Below, in pieces: positions 36,001 to 47,271 of a stretch of DNA of 64,000 bases. Made by a program: the position numbers and the translations under genes. This DNA comes from Pezicula radicicola (taxonomy: Eukaryota > Ascomycota > Leotiomycetes > Helotiales > Dermateaceae). Within the stretch, counting starts at the first letter, position 1; the number at the start of each line of letters is the position of its first letter. The stretch is taken from assembly GCA_003008705.1 (NCBI GenBank), contig PDUO01000006.1:133295-197294 (forward strand). The letters run 5' to 3'. Below the pieces are notes generated by a model. It was not told the DNA's origin and did no database searches. It saw only the letters and a program-made list of their open reading frames with translations.

Positions 36001-37671
36001 AATATCCATGGCTCGGAAGGCACAAGATAAAGCCAAAGCTAGGGCATCGAGAATCGCACTAAGAAAGAAGAATTGGGAGATGAGGCACAAGAGCCGAGAC
36101 ATACTTAGAAAGCAGGACAAGAAGAATAGAGAGAAGCATGAACGCAAAGATAATAGGGTTATCGCTGAGGCGGACGCGAAAGAAGCGAAAGAAGCAGCCG
36201 AAGAGCGAGAGCTAGAGCAAAAGAAGCCAAAGGACAAGTCCGTCCAGACTGAAGATGCCAAAGAAGTTCCTTTTAGCAAAGAAGATAAAGCTGTCCAAAC
36301 TGGCGAGATTACCCTTGTAACGGATTCTCCAATGCCAACACAGCTCACCAACGACACCGACAAAGGCGTTCAAACTGACGATATGTGCGCATCTGTCACC
36401 GAATCCCAGGGCACACCCGAAACACCTAAGAGCACTTCTTTTCCGTCACCACCTCCACTTTATATGCCCCCGATGACGCATCGCAGTCGTTGTCCACCGC
36501 CTCCACCTCCACGAAAGGGCTCTGCTTCGTCGCGTAGGGATTACTCTCACGGTGGCCCACCCCGCCACCAGCAATACAGTTCGTGTTCCCAATGGTCTTA
36601 TGACACTTCACTTTTTTCGAGGACTGTTTCTGGTTCTGGGGTTGTAGGGCATGGTTAGACTTCCATCCTAACACATGCACTATGGCCTCAATGCTCCGAA
36701 CATGTCTTTCCACTCCATGTCTGCCCTTACGAACACTGGTTGAAACATTACTATGTTCAAGTCTGATAGCCGAGTTAACTTGATTAGCTCAAGGCTCAAG
36801 TGAGCTGTTATTTGTAACTTGTGTCTTCCGCTACGAAATCCTCGCGTATTTTTTAAGAAAATGCTAATACTGAGATAAATAGTCGACTCCGAAGGCGAAT
36901 CTAGTGCATCTCCGATTTCTGATTTTGATGATATGATAAGTGATGACGACCCAACATTAAAGCCAAGACCTACCCACGGTACTAGCGGCCCTGTGAAGCC
37001 TAAAAGAGGAGGCGACAGTGATGAGGAAGATGATGAGCCTGAACCGTGGAACGCCGTCTGTATTGTCGGCTTCAGAATGTACAGCAAGGATGAAGAGGCA
37101 GTAAGCTCTCTTCCCTCAAAGCCTTTCTGGAACCGCTCAAACTAACTTGATGTTCAAGGAGCTCAAGATCTTCATGGATAATATCGAGGATGAGGTTATC
37201 TCGAGTGATGCAGGCCATTCCAATGACGCAAAACACGATCACCACGACGATGACCGCCAAAAGCAGATCCATGGGGACGAAGAAGGGACTGATGCTGATG
37301 TCGAGGATACCGTGGGTAATGACACAAAGACGGTCGAGAGCAAAGAAGTCCAGACCAAAATTGATGATACTTGCAAGATATTACCCAAGGAGAGTATCGA
37401 GGAAGTGACCTTGGCTTTGAACAAAAACGTAGGCCTGGAAAATGCAGTTGACAATGAAGCGGAGAAGGGTAGTGGAGTTCCAGAGACTACGGATAATGAT
37501 AGTATCCAACCTGAAGCTTCTGATGATTCGACAACGCCTATCACGAACATGGATGGCAGTTTCTGTGGAGCTTGTGGAGAGCATTTCAAAGGGGCTCACG
37601 AATACAGCAAAGACGGTGCTCTATGTGGAGGTGGAATGGACAACTATGGAGGTCAGAGACTCCAACGCTGA
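33078..37671 (+). CDS. Calpain-family cysteine protease with long acidic C-terminal extension
   Basis: Nine exons (33078-33168, 33222-33691, 34052-34440, 34494-34503, 34631-34659, 34980-35016, 35192-36653, 36883-37100, 37159-37671) encode 1072 residues; every junction keeps phase. The protease core carries Cys192 in QGSLGDCWLMASL, His377 in EGHAYVIMEA and Asn398 in LRNPWG, the complete papain-like triad of calpains, with EDLTGGVTTE on the way. A beta-sandwich C2L-like domain follows (about 430-570), then a charged coiled-coil-like stretch (about 610-690), a Pro-rich segment and an acidic tail with a CGACGEHF pair near the end. K-x-V-Q-T occurs four times (about residues 691, 708, 733, 964). 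Exons 4-6 are only 10, 29 and 37 nt long. No membrane segment or calcium EF-hand is seen. It resembles fungal calpain-like proteases of unknown role. Confidence 0.92.
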
Positions 37672-40493
37672 GGTCGTGTGAGTTGGAGCCCTCGAAAATT
37701 AAGTGTTAGCTTGGAAAGCATTATTGGAGAATGCGTGGATCTCTTCTCGTCCTCTTCATTTACGTTAAAGCGAGTAATAGCGTCTATACCGTTCAGATGT
37801 TCATAGGTACTAGCTGAAATAGAGCTAGGTCGTTCATTGTCTTGATCTTGCGGGTACGCGCAAAATCTAACCCTAGGTTGAGATTGCTGTGAGCGTAGTC
37901 CTGTCGAGTTGTCAGCATTGACTTCTTGGATAGCAAAGTCTAATACAGCAACTGTTATTTCCAATGGCAGATATGCCAATAATATATTATGTTCCGGTCT
38001 TACATCTGGGAATTAATGCTACTAAGGGAGTTGTTGGGGGCGGGGTTCGAGACTATTGTCTACCATGTTCGGGCTTACCTAGACCCAAACAAGACAGCCT
38101 GCTCGCAGTTTTCCAATAGCTTACCCCAAAGACAATGGAGGTCAGAGTGAGGTACCCTCGATGACACAACTCTTCAGTTGAATTACATTCAATTAGCAAG
38201 ATCAATCCACGCATTCACTCAATTCTTATACTACATCTCTAAGTTATATCAAGCCCAAAATCCAAGACCCGCTACTCGGCTCCAGACCTGTTCTTTCACT
38301 TTTGTTGCATATCGTTACCATGTGGCGTCTAGGGTACCTTGTGAAATTGAAAGAGTTGAGGAAATGACAAGAAATATGCCTGATGGTAAGTTAGGCAGTT
38401 ACAGTAGTGCCACTTATTTGGCGTTTTCTTTTTGTTGCAAGTCGAGCCACTAACCAGGGATTGTAGGTGTGTTTACGTGGACTGCAAGGGAGTGCCTTGA
38501 ACTTTTGGGAGTATTGTGGTCTGAGAGATGTGACACGTGATTGTAAGTATTTAGCTTCCATTATTTCTTTTGGTTTTCGGTGGCGATAGGTAAGGTACGG
38601 AGTTGATTATTCTTTTGAGTTAGAGAATAAGAGGTTTTGATGCTTGGTTGGAGGGGTAAGATGTTCTGGAACGGCTTGGTTTACTCTTGTAGATGTGGAA
38701 GTGACTGTAAGGAGATGCGTTCACTCACTGACGTAGTGACTTTTTACAGATTCGCAAATTCTTCTGTATTCTAGTTGAATATTAGATAGGAAATATTTCA
38801 GAATATATCGGTGATAGTAACACATTGAGCTTCCTCGCTGTACTCACCCCCTTCCACAAGAAGCAATACAAGGCCCCTATTTTAGCCGAGCCACGCCAAG
38901 TTCCTTTCGGAACTGCCTTTTACGGTTACACCTGCAGTAGTTTGGCATCATTACCGGTATTTATCAAGTCAGAAAAAGTCAATTTCAATCATTTTGCTTT
39001 TAGAACCTTCTTCGGTTCTTCTTTTCAAACTTTATATAGTTAAGATAACGATGTTATAGGTTCGGCGGTAGATTTCCATTCGTCGGCAGATTTCTAGTCA
39101 TCGGTAGATCTCCACCCGTCGGAGTTTGGTGGATTATTGGTTGTTTTCCTTGGGTGTCCTTGCTGTGAAGCTGTCAGTTGATTGGTTTTTGTTGATAATG
39201 CCTGTAATGTCACCTTTCGATGTTTCACGGTGTTTTTTATTGGGATGCTTTTATCTCAGTCCCACTTGATTCAAAGCGTAGTCAATAACGTAGATTTTGA
39301 ATGTCATTCTATACAATAAGTAACTTGATCTCTTATCTCCAAGAAATGCCATATGATATATTATGTTCCTCCGTATATTTTAGCCCCATCTCACTTCTCA
39401 TGCTGATGCTGACTCGTACAACAGGTGCTAAGAAGCGCGTTAAATTACCCAACAACCAGGAACCCGCAAGATGATCTTCTCTTACTTGTAGTATTGGCAT
39501 TGATATTTGGAACCAAGTCATTGAAGTCAATGGCAATAAATTACCTTTTAGAACACCTTATACCATGCAAGTGAAGCTTGGAGCTTTTCAAAAAGTTAAT
39601 GAGTAACGGCCTCAAGCGACGCTCGAAGTCTAAAAGTTCGTTACATTTTACATAACACCATGAATCATCGGATAAGTACTGTACAATATTGGAGCCTGTT
39701 GTGCGCTGCTACTGGTGCTTTTCTAGGGAGTCCCTTTACTTGAGGGTATTTGGAAACAAGCTAGGAGAGGTATGATTTGATCTCCTCATACTGAGAGTTT
39801 GCATTGAGGGTCCTTAGGAGTCAACTCACCCAGAATTTCGTAACTGTTACAAGCACAAATGGAAAATACACCTCGTAGACAGATACAGCAACTCTTAGAG
39901 ACCCAAGGTGACGAGGAGAAAGCGAAAGTGACCCTAAGCCCTCAAGCTTATCATTATTCATTCAGAGTTCCTCCGGGGTCTCCGGATGAACAAGCAATTG
40001 ACATTCAAGCTTGCGGCATTTCTATCGCTAAAATACCGATAAAAAAGCTCTTTTGCCCCGGCAAACGGGAAGTCAAATTAAGTTAATAAGGCCGAAAAGT
40101 ACGACGACTCTCGCACGGTGGATTGGCGAAGTGGACATTGTTTATCGCTCCCAAGATTTCCAAGATGCACAGGTGACGAAATGCTAAGACCGCTAAGCGG
40201 GAGTCGGGACGAATGCAAGTTTTCTTGCTTCTGTTACAACAAATGATATCGTCAGAATATCATCCAAGGCATTATTTCTTACACTGATAATACTGTCAGA
40301 ATGTTGCTAGAGAAGATGAAGGGCAAAAATTGAACTGTTGTTGGGGTATACTTGTTAATCGTATAAGAGTCGCAAGGTTAAATCTGGTTGCTGAGATGCC
40401 AAGCAACATGTTAAAGGTTTGACTTCGGTGCCCCATAATTCCCCCGAGATTTCAAAAATGGATCCACAGCACCTACTGAACAGAAGATGGGGA
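37672..40493. other. Intergenic region, minor tandem repeat
   Basis: About 2.8 kb without a supported gene. Three imperfect units of 18-21 bp, each starting TCGG and containing AGAT, lie at 39062-39118. Open frames near 37.7 (-), 38.2 (+) and 39.9 kb (+) have no recognised domain. Confidence 0.45.
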
Positions 40494-40516
40494 CTGGAGT
40501 AGGTGGCGATCCGGGG
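40494..40516 (+). promoter_or_regulatory. Two adjacent CreA-type sites upstream of the sugar transporter
   Basis: CTGGAG at 40494 and CCGGGG at 40511 both match the CreA/Cre1 carbon-catabolite repressor consensus SYGGRG and lie within 23 bp, about 160-180 bp before the transporter start. Closely paired sites are the form usually functional. The call rests on consensus matching and on the role of the gene. Confidence 0.3.
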
Positions 40517-40561
40517 CCTCGGGGTCTTGGGGTTTCTTGGTGTGGCCAACCATTTGGAAAA

Positions 40562-40567
40562 TATAAG
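40562..40567 (+). promoter_or_regulatory. Candidate TATA box of the transporter gene
   Basis: TATAAG lies about 110 bp before the start codon of the FucP-like transporter, the usual distance for a TATA element with a short leader. Confidence 0.3.
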
Positions 40568-40675
40568 AGTTGACAACTTTCTCTACAGAAATCTCTCACT
40601 CATTAGTTTTCCCTCCTTCTCGTCATTGCTCTAACCGACACACTCCCTGGACATCTATTTCGACAAGTACTTAGA

Positions 40676-42293
40676 ATGGCGCCTTTAGAGAAACAGGAAT
40701 CCTACGTGGATGCGGGGATTATCAGTGGGCCGAAAACGAAAGCGGTTCCTGTTGATGATCATGTTGTTACTGGAAATGGGGAAATCACTCTCAGACAATC
40801 GATTGTACCTGTCTGCTTGGTTACCATTCTGTTCTTCATGTGGGGTGTAAGTTATATACTTTTTCTGCGATCTTTCGTAACTCTAACAATATTCTTAGTT
40901 TGCGTATGGTCTGCTCGATGTACTTAACGCTCACTTCCAAACTGCCTTGAATATCAGCCAAGGCCAGTCTGGAGGTCTTCAAGCCGCATATTTCGGAGCA
41001 TACTTCATTGGGCCGTTGACATACTCTGGCTGGATTGTGCGTCGTTTTGGTTATAGATGGGCTTTTATCTTTGGTCTCTGCGTCTATGGTGTCGGCGCCT
41101 TGATGTTTTGGCCTTCGGCCGTCAAGCGATCGTGAGAACTCCTCATGCTTCTCATTTGACATTCACAGCTAACAATACTTAGTTTTGTTGGATTCTGCCT
41201 AAGCATGTTTATTGTCGGCAGCGGTCTCTCAACCCTCGAAACAGCAGCGAATCCTTTCATCGCAACATGTGGTCCTCCAAGATACTCTGAGATGCGACTC
41301 GTTCTTGCACAGGCATTCCAGGCAATCGGAACTGTTGTAGCTCCCGTTCTCGCTTCTCAAGTCATCTTCAAGAATGTCGACGATAAATCGCTCACTTCGG
41401 TTCAATGGGTTTATCTTGGCATTGCATGCTTCGTCTTCTTGCTCGCAATTGTGTTCTTCTTTGCACCAATCCCTGAAGTCACCGATGCAGATATGGCGGC
41501 TCAAGCCGAGCAGTCAGCCGCTGATACTCAGTTTGAGGACAAGCCTCTCAGCCAACAATACACTCTCTTCTATGGTGTCGTGGCACAATTCTGTATGTAT
41601 ACTCATCTTGCACATCACTGCGGTCTGAGGAATGATACTAACTTTTTACTCTCAGGTTACGTTGGTGCACAAGTTGCTTATGCTGGTTACTTCATCAACT
41701 ATGTGACCAAAGTAAAGCCAGGAACAACACACGCCACAGCCTCGAACTTGCTCGCGGTCGCACAAGGTTGTTTTGCGATCGGTCGTTTCATTGCCTCTGG
41801 TCTGCTCAAATTCGTCAAGCCTCGTATCGTCCTCATGACTTTCATGACCGGCGTCATCCTCTTCGCCTGTCTAGCATTAGGTCTCAAAAAGAACGCAGCT
41901 ATCGCTTCTATCAACATGGTCCTCTTCTTCGAATCCTGCGTATTCCCTCTCATCTTCACACTCTCCCTCCGTGGACTAGGTAGACACAGCAAGCGAGGAG
42001 CATCTTTCATAGTCGCAGCCGTCAGTGGGGGAGCTCTTTTCCCACCGGTTCTCGGTGTCGTAGCTGATGCTCTCGGTGGCGATACTCAAAAGGCATTCTT
42101 TATTCCGCTTATTGGATTCGTGATCGCTGCGACTTTCCCTATTTATTTGAATCTGTTTAAGAGGCAGAGTTTGGATGGTTGGACTGAGAAGGTTAAGGTT
42201 GGTATTGAGCCAACTGTTAAGAAGGATGAGGAGGCTGGTTATGAGAAGGATAATGAGAGTATTTCTCAGGTGGAGACTGTACCGAAGATGTAG
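40676..42293 (+). CDS. MFS sugar:proton symporter, FucP (L-fucose permease) type
   Basis: Four exons (40676-40846, 40899-41131, 41183-41592, 41656-42293) encode 483 residues. The protein is a major facilitator with about 12 membrane segments and matches the fucose/glucose-galactose permease group: ILFFMWGFAYGLLDVLNAHFQ in helix 1, GAYFIGPLTYSGWIVRRFGYR after helix 2, and GLSTLETAANPFIATCGPP in helix 4. It should import a monosaccharide with protons at the plasma membrane; the exact sugar is unknown. The central loop is charged and the C-terminus is cytosolic and acidic. Introns start GTAAGT, GTGAGA and GTATGT. The third intron is 63 nt and has no in-frame stop, so retention would insert 21 residues in a region that should be membrane-embedded. 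CreA-like sites and a TATA element lie upstream. Confidence 0.92.
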
Positions 42294-44578
42294 ATTTGCT
42301 TTAACATCGGGTCTCGTTTTATATGTAATGAATGACGATATTATTTCAATGGTTTCAACTTATTATGAGTCCACCATGTGCATGATCGGTCTCTATGTGA
42401 AGTAAAACTAAGTCCTAACAATCAGTGACCACTTTCAAGACTGTAAATGTTAGGCCTGAACGGCTATGGGAGAAGAAAGTTGACCCGTCATGAGTATACT
42501 AATTTTTTCTAGGTACCTCCGTTGCAAAGTGGGAGATAATATGTTAATTGCCATGTGAAAGATCCATTTCAATAGACTTAAGTACCTTGCTTGACCTGGG
42601 TAACTCGCTTAATGTGTATACTAACATAACCATAATCAAAATGATCTCTTCCAAAGCAATTCGTACAGTAGTACATATTCTTCGCCTATGTAACTTGGAT
42701 CAATAAATCGTTCAATCCCGCCCAAACGAACCTGGACAGTCCTGGCATCTTGGTGCGTCATAACCAAGTGTATGAAGTTAATTAAATATTTACCTTCATA
42801 TTAGAGTACAAGTTATGTTTTGTCTTATCGCGATGCCGTACAATGACGTAGATGCAGTCCAAGCCAGTAGTTTTAGGGTAAAATAAGTTGTTATGAGGTG
42901 TCGTATCAATAAAGCTTCAGCCTATTGCGTATGTCAGGATCCAACTCACTCGACTGCCCCTCGAAGTTTGTTTGTTCTTCAGCGTCCTATTTACACGAGA
43001 TGCCTTAGCCCCCAATGACTTAAGATAAGGTGTTTATGTCGCTATTCCTTTCTTCACCTTCTCGATAATACAGTTCTGACATTCTACCTTTTCTTCTACG
43101 AAAAACATTGACCCAAGATACTTGTGTACTAATTAAGATTCAATCGCCTTGGTTTAAAGTTAGGCGGACTTGATTTATAATTTCACTACCTTAAAATCGA
43201 CTAGATCGATTAAGGTAGGTTCGTTATCTGCACTCTCTTCGGGCAGCAATCTGTTAATTCAATCAATTTTAAAATATTGGTTCGCGGAGATCAGTGTGCC
43301 TGAGCCGCATGGGAAAAGTACTTCTAGACGCGTGGCCCAACATTATATTATCCCCGAATCTTCAAATTCTATGCTGTGTACCTTGCATGAAGCAGACTCT
43401 GTCCAATCAGCAATGAGATCGCTATATCATCGATCATTCACATGCTAAACTATCTCTTCCTCCAGAATGAGAAACGTCGCCGCTGTGAATCACTCAGAAT
43501 TCACAAGAATGATGGCCAGGACTTCGTGCGTGCTGACCTCAAGGAGTAAGAAGGTCTTAGGACTTCAGTGCAGTTGAAACTCTTGGCTGTGAGTGAGATA
43601 CAACGTAGCCTTCTTTAAAACACTACTCTGCCTGTATCTAGCTACTTTTGGTACGATGAGGATGTTACTCGACATCACTATTTTCATTGACTTGATGGTT
43701 GAAGCTGAAAATAGAGGAGGGGATACATTTCATAAACCTGTGGCTTTTACCAAGTAATTGGTCGATCCTTCCAATAATTTCCATAGTAGAACAGTTTGTT
43801 TATGTCAGCCTATATCATTAATCATATAGTCTTGTTATAATTACCGCACTGGATAGTTTCGGAGCAAATCTCGGGTATTCTCAAAGGGGCAACTCCCTTA
43901 CCTAACTCAATATATACTACGAAGTATAGCTCTTACCATAGTCTTGATTCTATATAGCCTTCAGCCCCTAAAATCGTTCACGTTTGAGTCCCTCACTTGA
44001 TCTGGGCATTTGCTTTAAAACTTGTGTGTGTGTGTACGCGCGCGCGCGTTAAATTACAACAAAGAAAACTGGTCGTATTTTCTACTTAATTACTGTTTAG
44101 ACTTGGCAACTAAGTACCATAATTAATGTTTGCTCCCACCGGATAAGAGCTTGCATCATCGATTCCAGTTACTAGACCCTAAATGCATCATGAAGCTAGA
44201 CCCTAATCTGCCAACTTAAAAAGTACAAGTCAAGCACAGGTGGCAACTAACCATGTTTTACTCAGGTTGGAAAATAAATGGAACACCATACCTCCAAATC
44301 TAATGACCGTAGAAAACTTTTGGAATATAACAGAACGTTCGAGGTACGGAAGTACATTGCCGAAGTGCTTAGTGCACAAGTGAGTGAGTTTTCGCGAAAG
44401 TTAAGCGACCAAAATGACAGCATTGATTCTTCTAGACCAAAGTTCGTTCCTGCTAAGACAAGCGCCACACTAAAAAGGACCATGCCCTTCCATCCTTCCA
44501 CATTAGCAATTATCATTCTCAATTCACACATCATTTTCTTCATACTGAACGCCACATAATCATCACACAATCATCAAA
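42294..44578. other. Intergenic region with alternating purine-pyrimidine tract
   Basis: About 2.3 kb without a supported gene. A 26-nt perfect alternating pyrimidine-purine run, (TG)n then (CG)n, lies at 44023-44048. Open frames near 43.2 and 44.3 kb show no recognised motif. Confidence 0.45.
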
Positions 44579-45155
44579 ATGAGAACCAAAAACGCCAAAG
44601 ACCTTAAGACGCTACAAGTCTACCATTGCGAGCAAGACGAAGACCAAGACGTAGAAAAGAAAAAGCACAACCCAAAGGTCACAAAGAGAGGCAAGCACAA
44701 AACCCGTAAATCTTCTTAATTATGCCATCATAATAATGTGTATAGCTCAATACTTCAAGGAGGGTTTCATGCGCGAAATGCAGGAGAAGTGGCGCGAAGA
44801 GGATGAGCACATTACGAATCTCGAAATGAGAGGTACGTCACTACTTACGTGATGCTACCTCAATGGAAAAGAACCATTCTAATTTTGGGATTCTGCAGCT
44901 CTACACGACTGGAGGAAAGATTGGCCAAAGAGGCCATTTCGGACGTTCGAGGATCTCGAAACTGATTTGCCTGATAGTGCTAAGCTGTATAAGGACTGTG
45001 CTAAGGAATCTATTCAAGAAGAGCGTAAGGAGATTCAACGCCAGTATGAAAAGCGGCGTAAGGAGGAGTTAGCAAGGGAAAAGTGGATGGTTAAGCCTTT
45101 GTTTTGGGTTTGTACGTGTATCAATCCTTGTACGAAAGCACAAGTGCAAGTCTAA
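44579..45155 (+). CDS. Hypothetical charged protein (unrecognised)
   Basis: I do not recognise this protein. Three exons (44579-44705, 44746-44832, 44899-45155) join in phase to give 156 residues. Exon 1 is Lys-rich and basic. Exon 2 (YFKEGFMREMQEKWREEDEH) and exon 3 (KESIQEERKEIQRQYEKRR) look like amphipathic, highly charged helices, possibly a coiled coil. Between them is WRKDWPKRPFRTFEDLE. The C-terminus changes character, with a hydrophobic, Cys-containing WVCTCINPC motif. The first intron is only 40 bp, near the lower limit for fungi, but its GTAAAT donor and TATAG acceptor keep the frame open across three exons. No signal peptide is visible. The coding reading rests on splice phase and composition, not on a known family. 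Confidence 0.5.
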
Positions 45156-45438
45156 GGGTAAAGGGTAAATAACCAGTAATAGGTAGAGTAAAGAGATTTG
45201 TATTTGTGCGCTGGATGATTGCTGATATTGAAGTAGATAATATCCCCTCTGAAGTTTCACCGAAAGCTTGAGGTGTTTTCCCAAAGCATATAACGTCCAG
45301 TTGGAATCACCCAAATCAATTTGGTGATTCAGAGTTTATTACTTCCGCCAATCCAACCCATGTATGACCATCAGCTCAAGAAATCGTTTTAATACCGCTC
45401 CTGATGCAGTCGTTCCGATGGAGATCCTTTTAGTTTTC

Positions 45439-46451
45439 CTAGATGGCCAGGAGGCCAGGCGGAATTTGAAGGTGTTGAATAATGTATCGAAGGTCAGCCA
45501 TGGTTACGTCGCCTCGATCACTGGTAACAACAACTTTGAAGAACAGAGCGTCAGTAATTGCCTTATAACCCATGAATATATGGGTTCGCATTAGAAGGAC
45601 AGGAAGTATATAGCATAAAGTATAACTGAGGTTAGTGTTGTGAAATGCGTACCTGGACCTCGCCACTCCTGCTCCAGCTTTCCTTTGCCAACCTTCTCGA
45701 TGGATAGGTTGATAGCATGGCCATAGAAAACACTTCTGTAATAGATCGTGAGAGGGTACTCGAGAGACCAGTTAGGCTCACCACGTCGTTCGAAGACACA
45801 ATATGTTTCATGGCTGATACTCTCGGGATCTTCACCGGGGTATGCTAGAAGCTCCCGAACGCTTAAGCTGTTGGAGACATTCGCCCATTGAAGAGAAGGG
45901 TATTTAAAGTTGTGGGGAAACATAAATACGACGCTTTGCTCTGGAGATGGCCGTGGACTGATTTCGAGGAAGCTGGCGTATTGCTTGCACAGAGCCCTGT
46001 GTACAGGCCAATCCTTCTTCTGACAATCCAACCCACAGTATTCTGCAGACTTGCACTGCCCGCATTGTACAGCAGTCAGGTTTCCGCACATAATGCACTT
46101 TCTCTCCTTGGGTTCGATTGTCTCGCGTTTGGGGGTTGCTGAAATGGTCATCTTGTTAGAATCGTTGCCGAGTCCGTGATCAGTGCTTTCTTTGACCTCC
46201 TTTGAAATATTGATTTAGCTTAAATGTTACTAGAGCAGTGTTCTTTGGAGGCTCACAGCAGTATACTCAGAGCGGATGCCTGCCTGGATGAACCTGATCT
46301 TCAACTTCTTGTTGGATGGCTCCTTGTTGACCTTGTCATCTTCAATCACGGCGCTGGAGGGCGCTTGGGTAGCGTTTGCGGAAGTACTTTCGGATGGAGT
46401 GTTGGTGGACCGATCAACGTCGATCGATTGAGCACTATCATCTACGGCCAT
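45439..46451 (-). CDS. MYND zinc-finger protein
   Basis: Three exons (46451-46257, 46199-45653, 45533-45439) encode 278 residues. After an acidic, Ser/Thr-rich N-terminal region of about 80 residues comes a complete MYND finger: CIMCGNLTAVQC, GQCKSAEYC, then DCQKKDWPVH and ALC, giving the C4-C2-H-C zinc pattern. MYND fingers bind proline-rich peptides. The rest is a fungal-specific region with SLQWANVSNSL, an EWRGP motif and a short C-terminal helix (MADLRYIIQHLQ). The 119-bp second intron was placed because joining EWRGP to VVVTSDRGDVTMADLRY restores phase and the expected family ending; the earlier AG at 45580 would lead to a stop. It probably acts in the cytoplasm or nucleus as an adaptor; the partner is unknown. 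Confidence 0.82.
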
Positions 46452-47271
46452 GATGAAGGCAATTCGGTTGATTATTAGGTTGAGGGGATGGAAAGAAGTT
46501 GAGCACCACGTTTGTTGTGGGAGAGAAGGTGTTGCGCGAAGAAAGACAATTTGAAAAGAGGCTAAGCGATAGGGTGCAGCACCTGAGTGAATATCAACTT
46601 AGCAACTAAAACTAGCCTAGTAACTCAAGTAAGAGTTTCACCTTATGAAAATAACAGCATTGTTTACTCAGGCAAGCTCTGTGGGTATGCGAACACTTAC
46701 GTGTTGGCGTTTGCCGATCACATCAGCTTGACTTACGGAAACCTAACTCTGCGATTATTTAAGTCTGCCGAACAGAAAATAAAGCACAAATATGGCAGTG
46801 CTTGTAGAAAGCATTTTCTAAGATAACAGAAGTGAAGGTTGTAATATAGCGGTTCTTGATGGTGACTCTGCTGGGGTTGGGCAAGAATATCTTATGTATT
46901 GAGATGTCCCTGCCGAAAGCCTCCTGCTGTCCATTTCTAGGTAGTCATGGCAAATGGGTTATGTACTTCACACGAACATATCTCTCAATCCTTTGGGTTA
47001 GCTTGAGCGACTTGAGCTAACTGGTAACAAATGAACCAGTCATTGTCTAAGGCTATTCTACCAGCTACAACTTTGCACCCTATAGCCATGAGCTTTTCAT
47101 TGGATACTCCTTAGAAATTATTGTATTTAATGGTGGACAGCGACTACCTATGCCAGCTCGGGCGGACTCTCTCTTCGAAAAGTCCTAACTCAAGTTCTCT
47201 TGAACACTTTGTGAACTATCACATGGCAATACACTAATTTTCGCTATGATATCACACTATCGCTACTTCAA
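46452..47271. other. Intergenic region, no gene seen
   Basis: About 820 bp between the MYND gene start and the Nup82 3' end. It must hold the MYND gene promoter and the Nup82 terminator. No coding exon or repeat is recognised. Confidence 0.45.

Noticed and set aside
37653..37979. Minus-strand open frame of 108 codons downstream of the calpain
   Set aside because: It overlaps the calpain 3' end, has no recognisable motif and no spliced partner could be found.
38178..38530. Possible two-exon plus-strand gene (…NMPDG joined to VFTWTARECLELL)
   Set aside because: One plausible splice join keeps phase, but the product matches no family and the first exon looks random.
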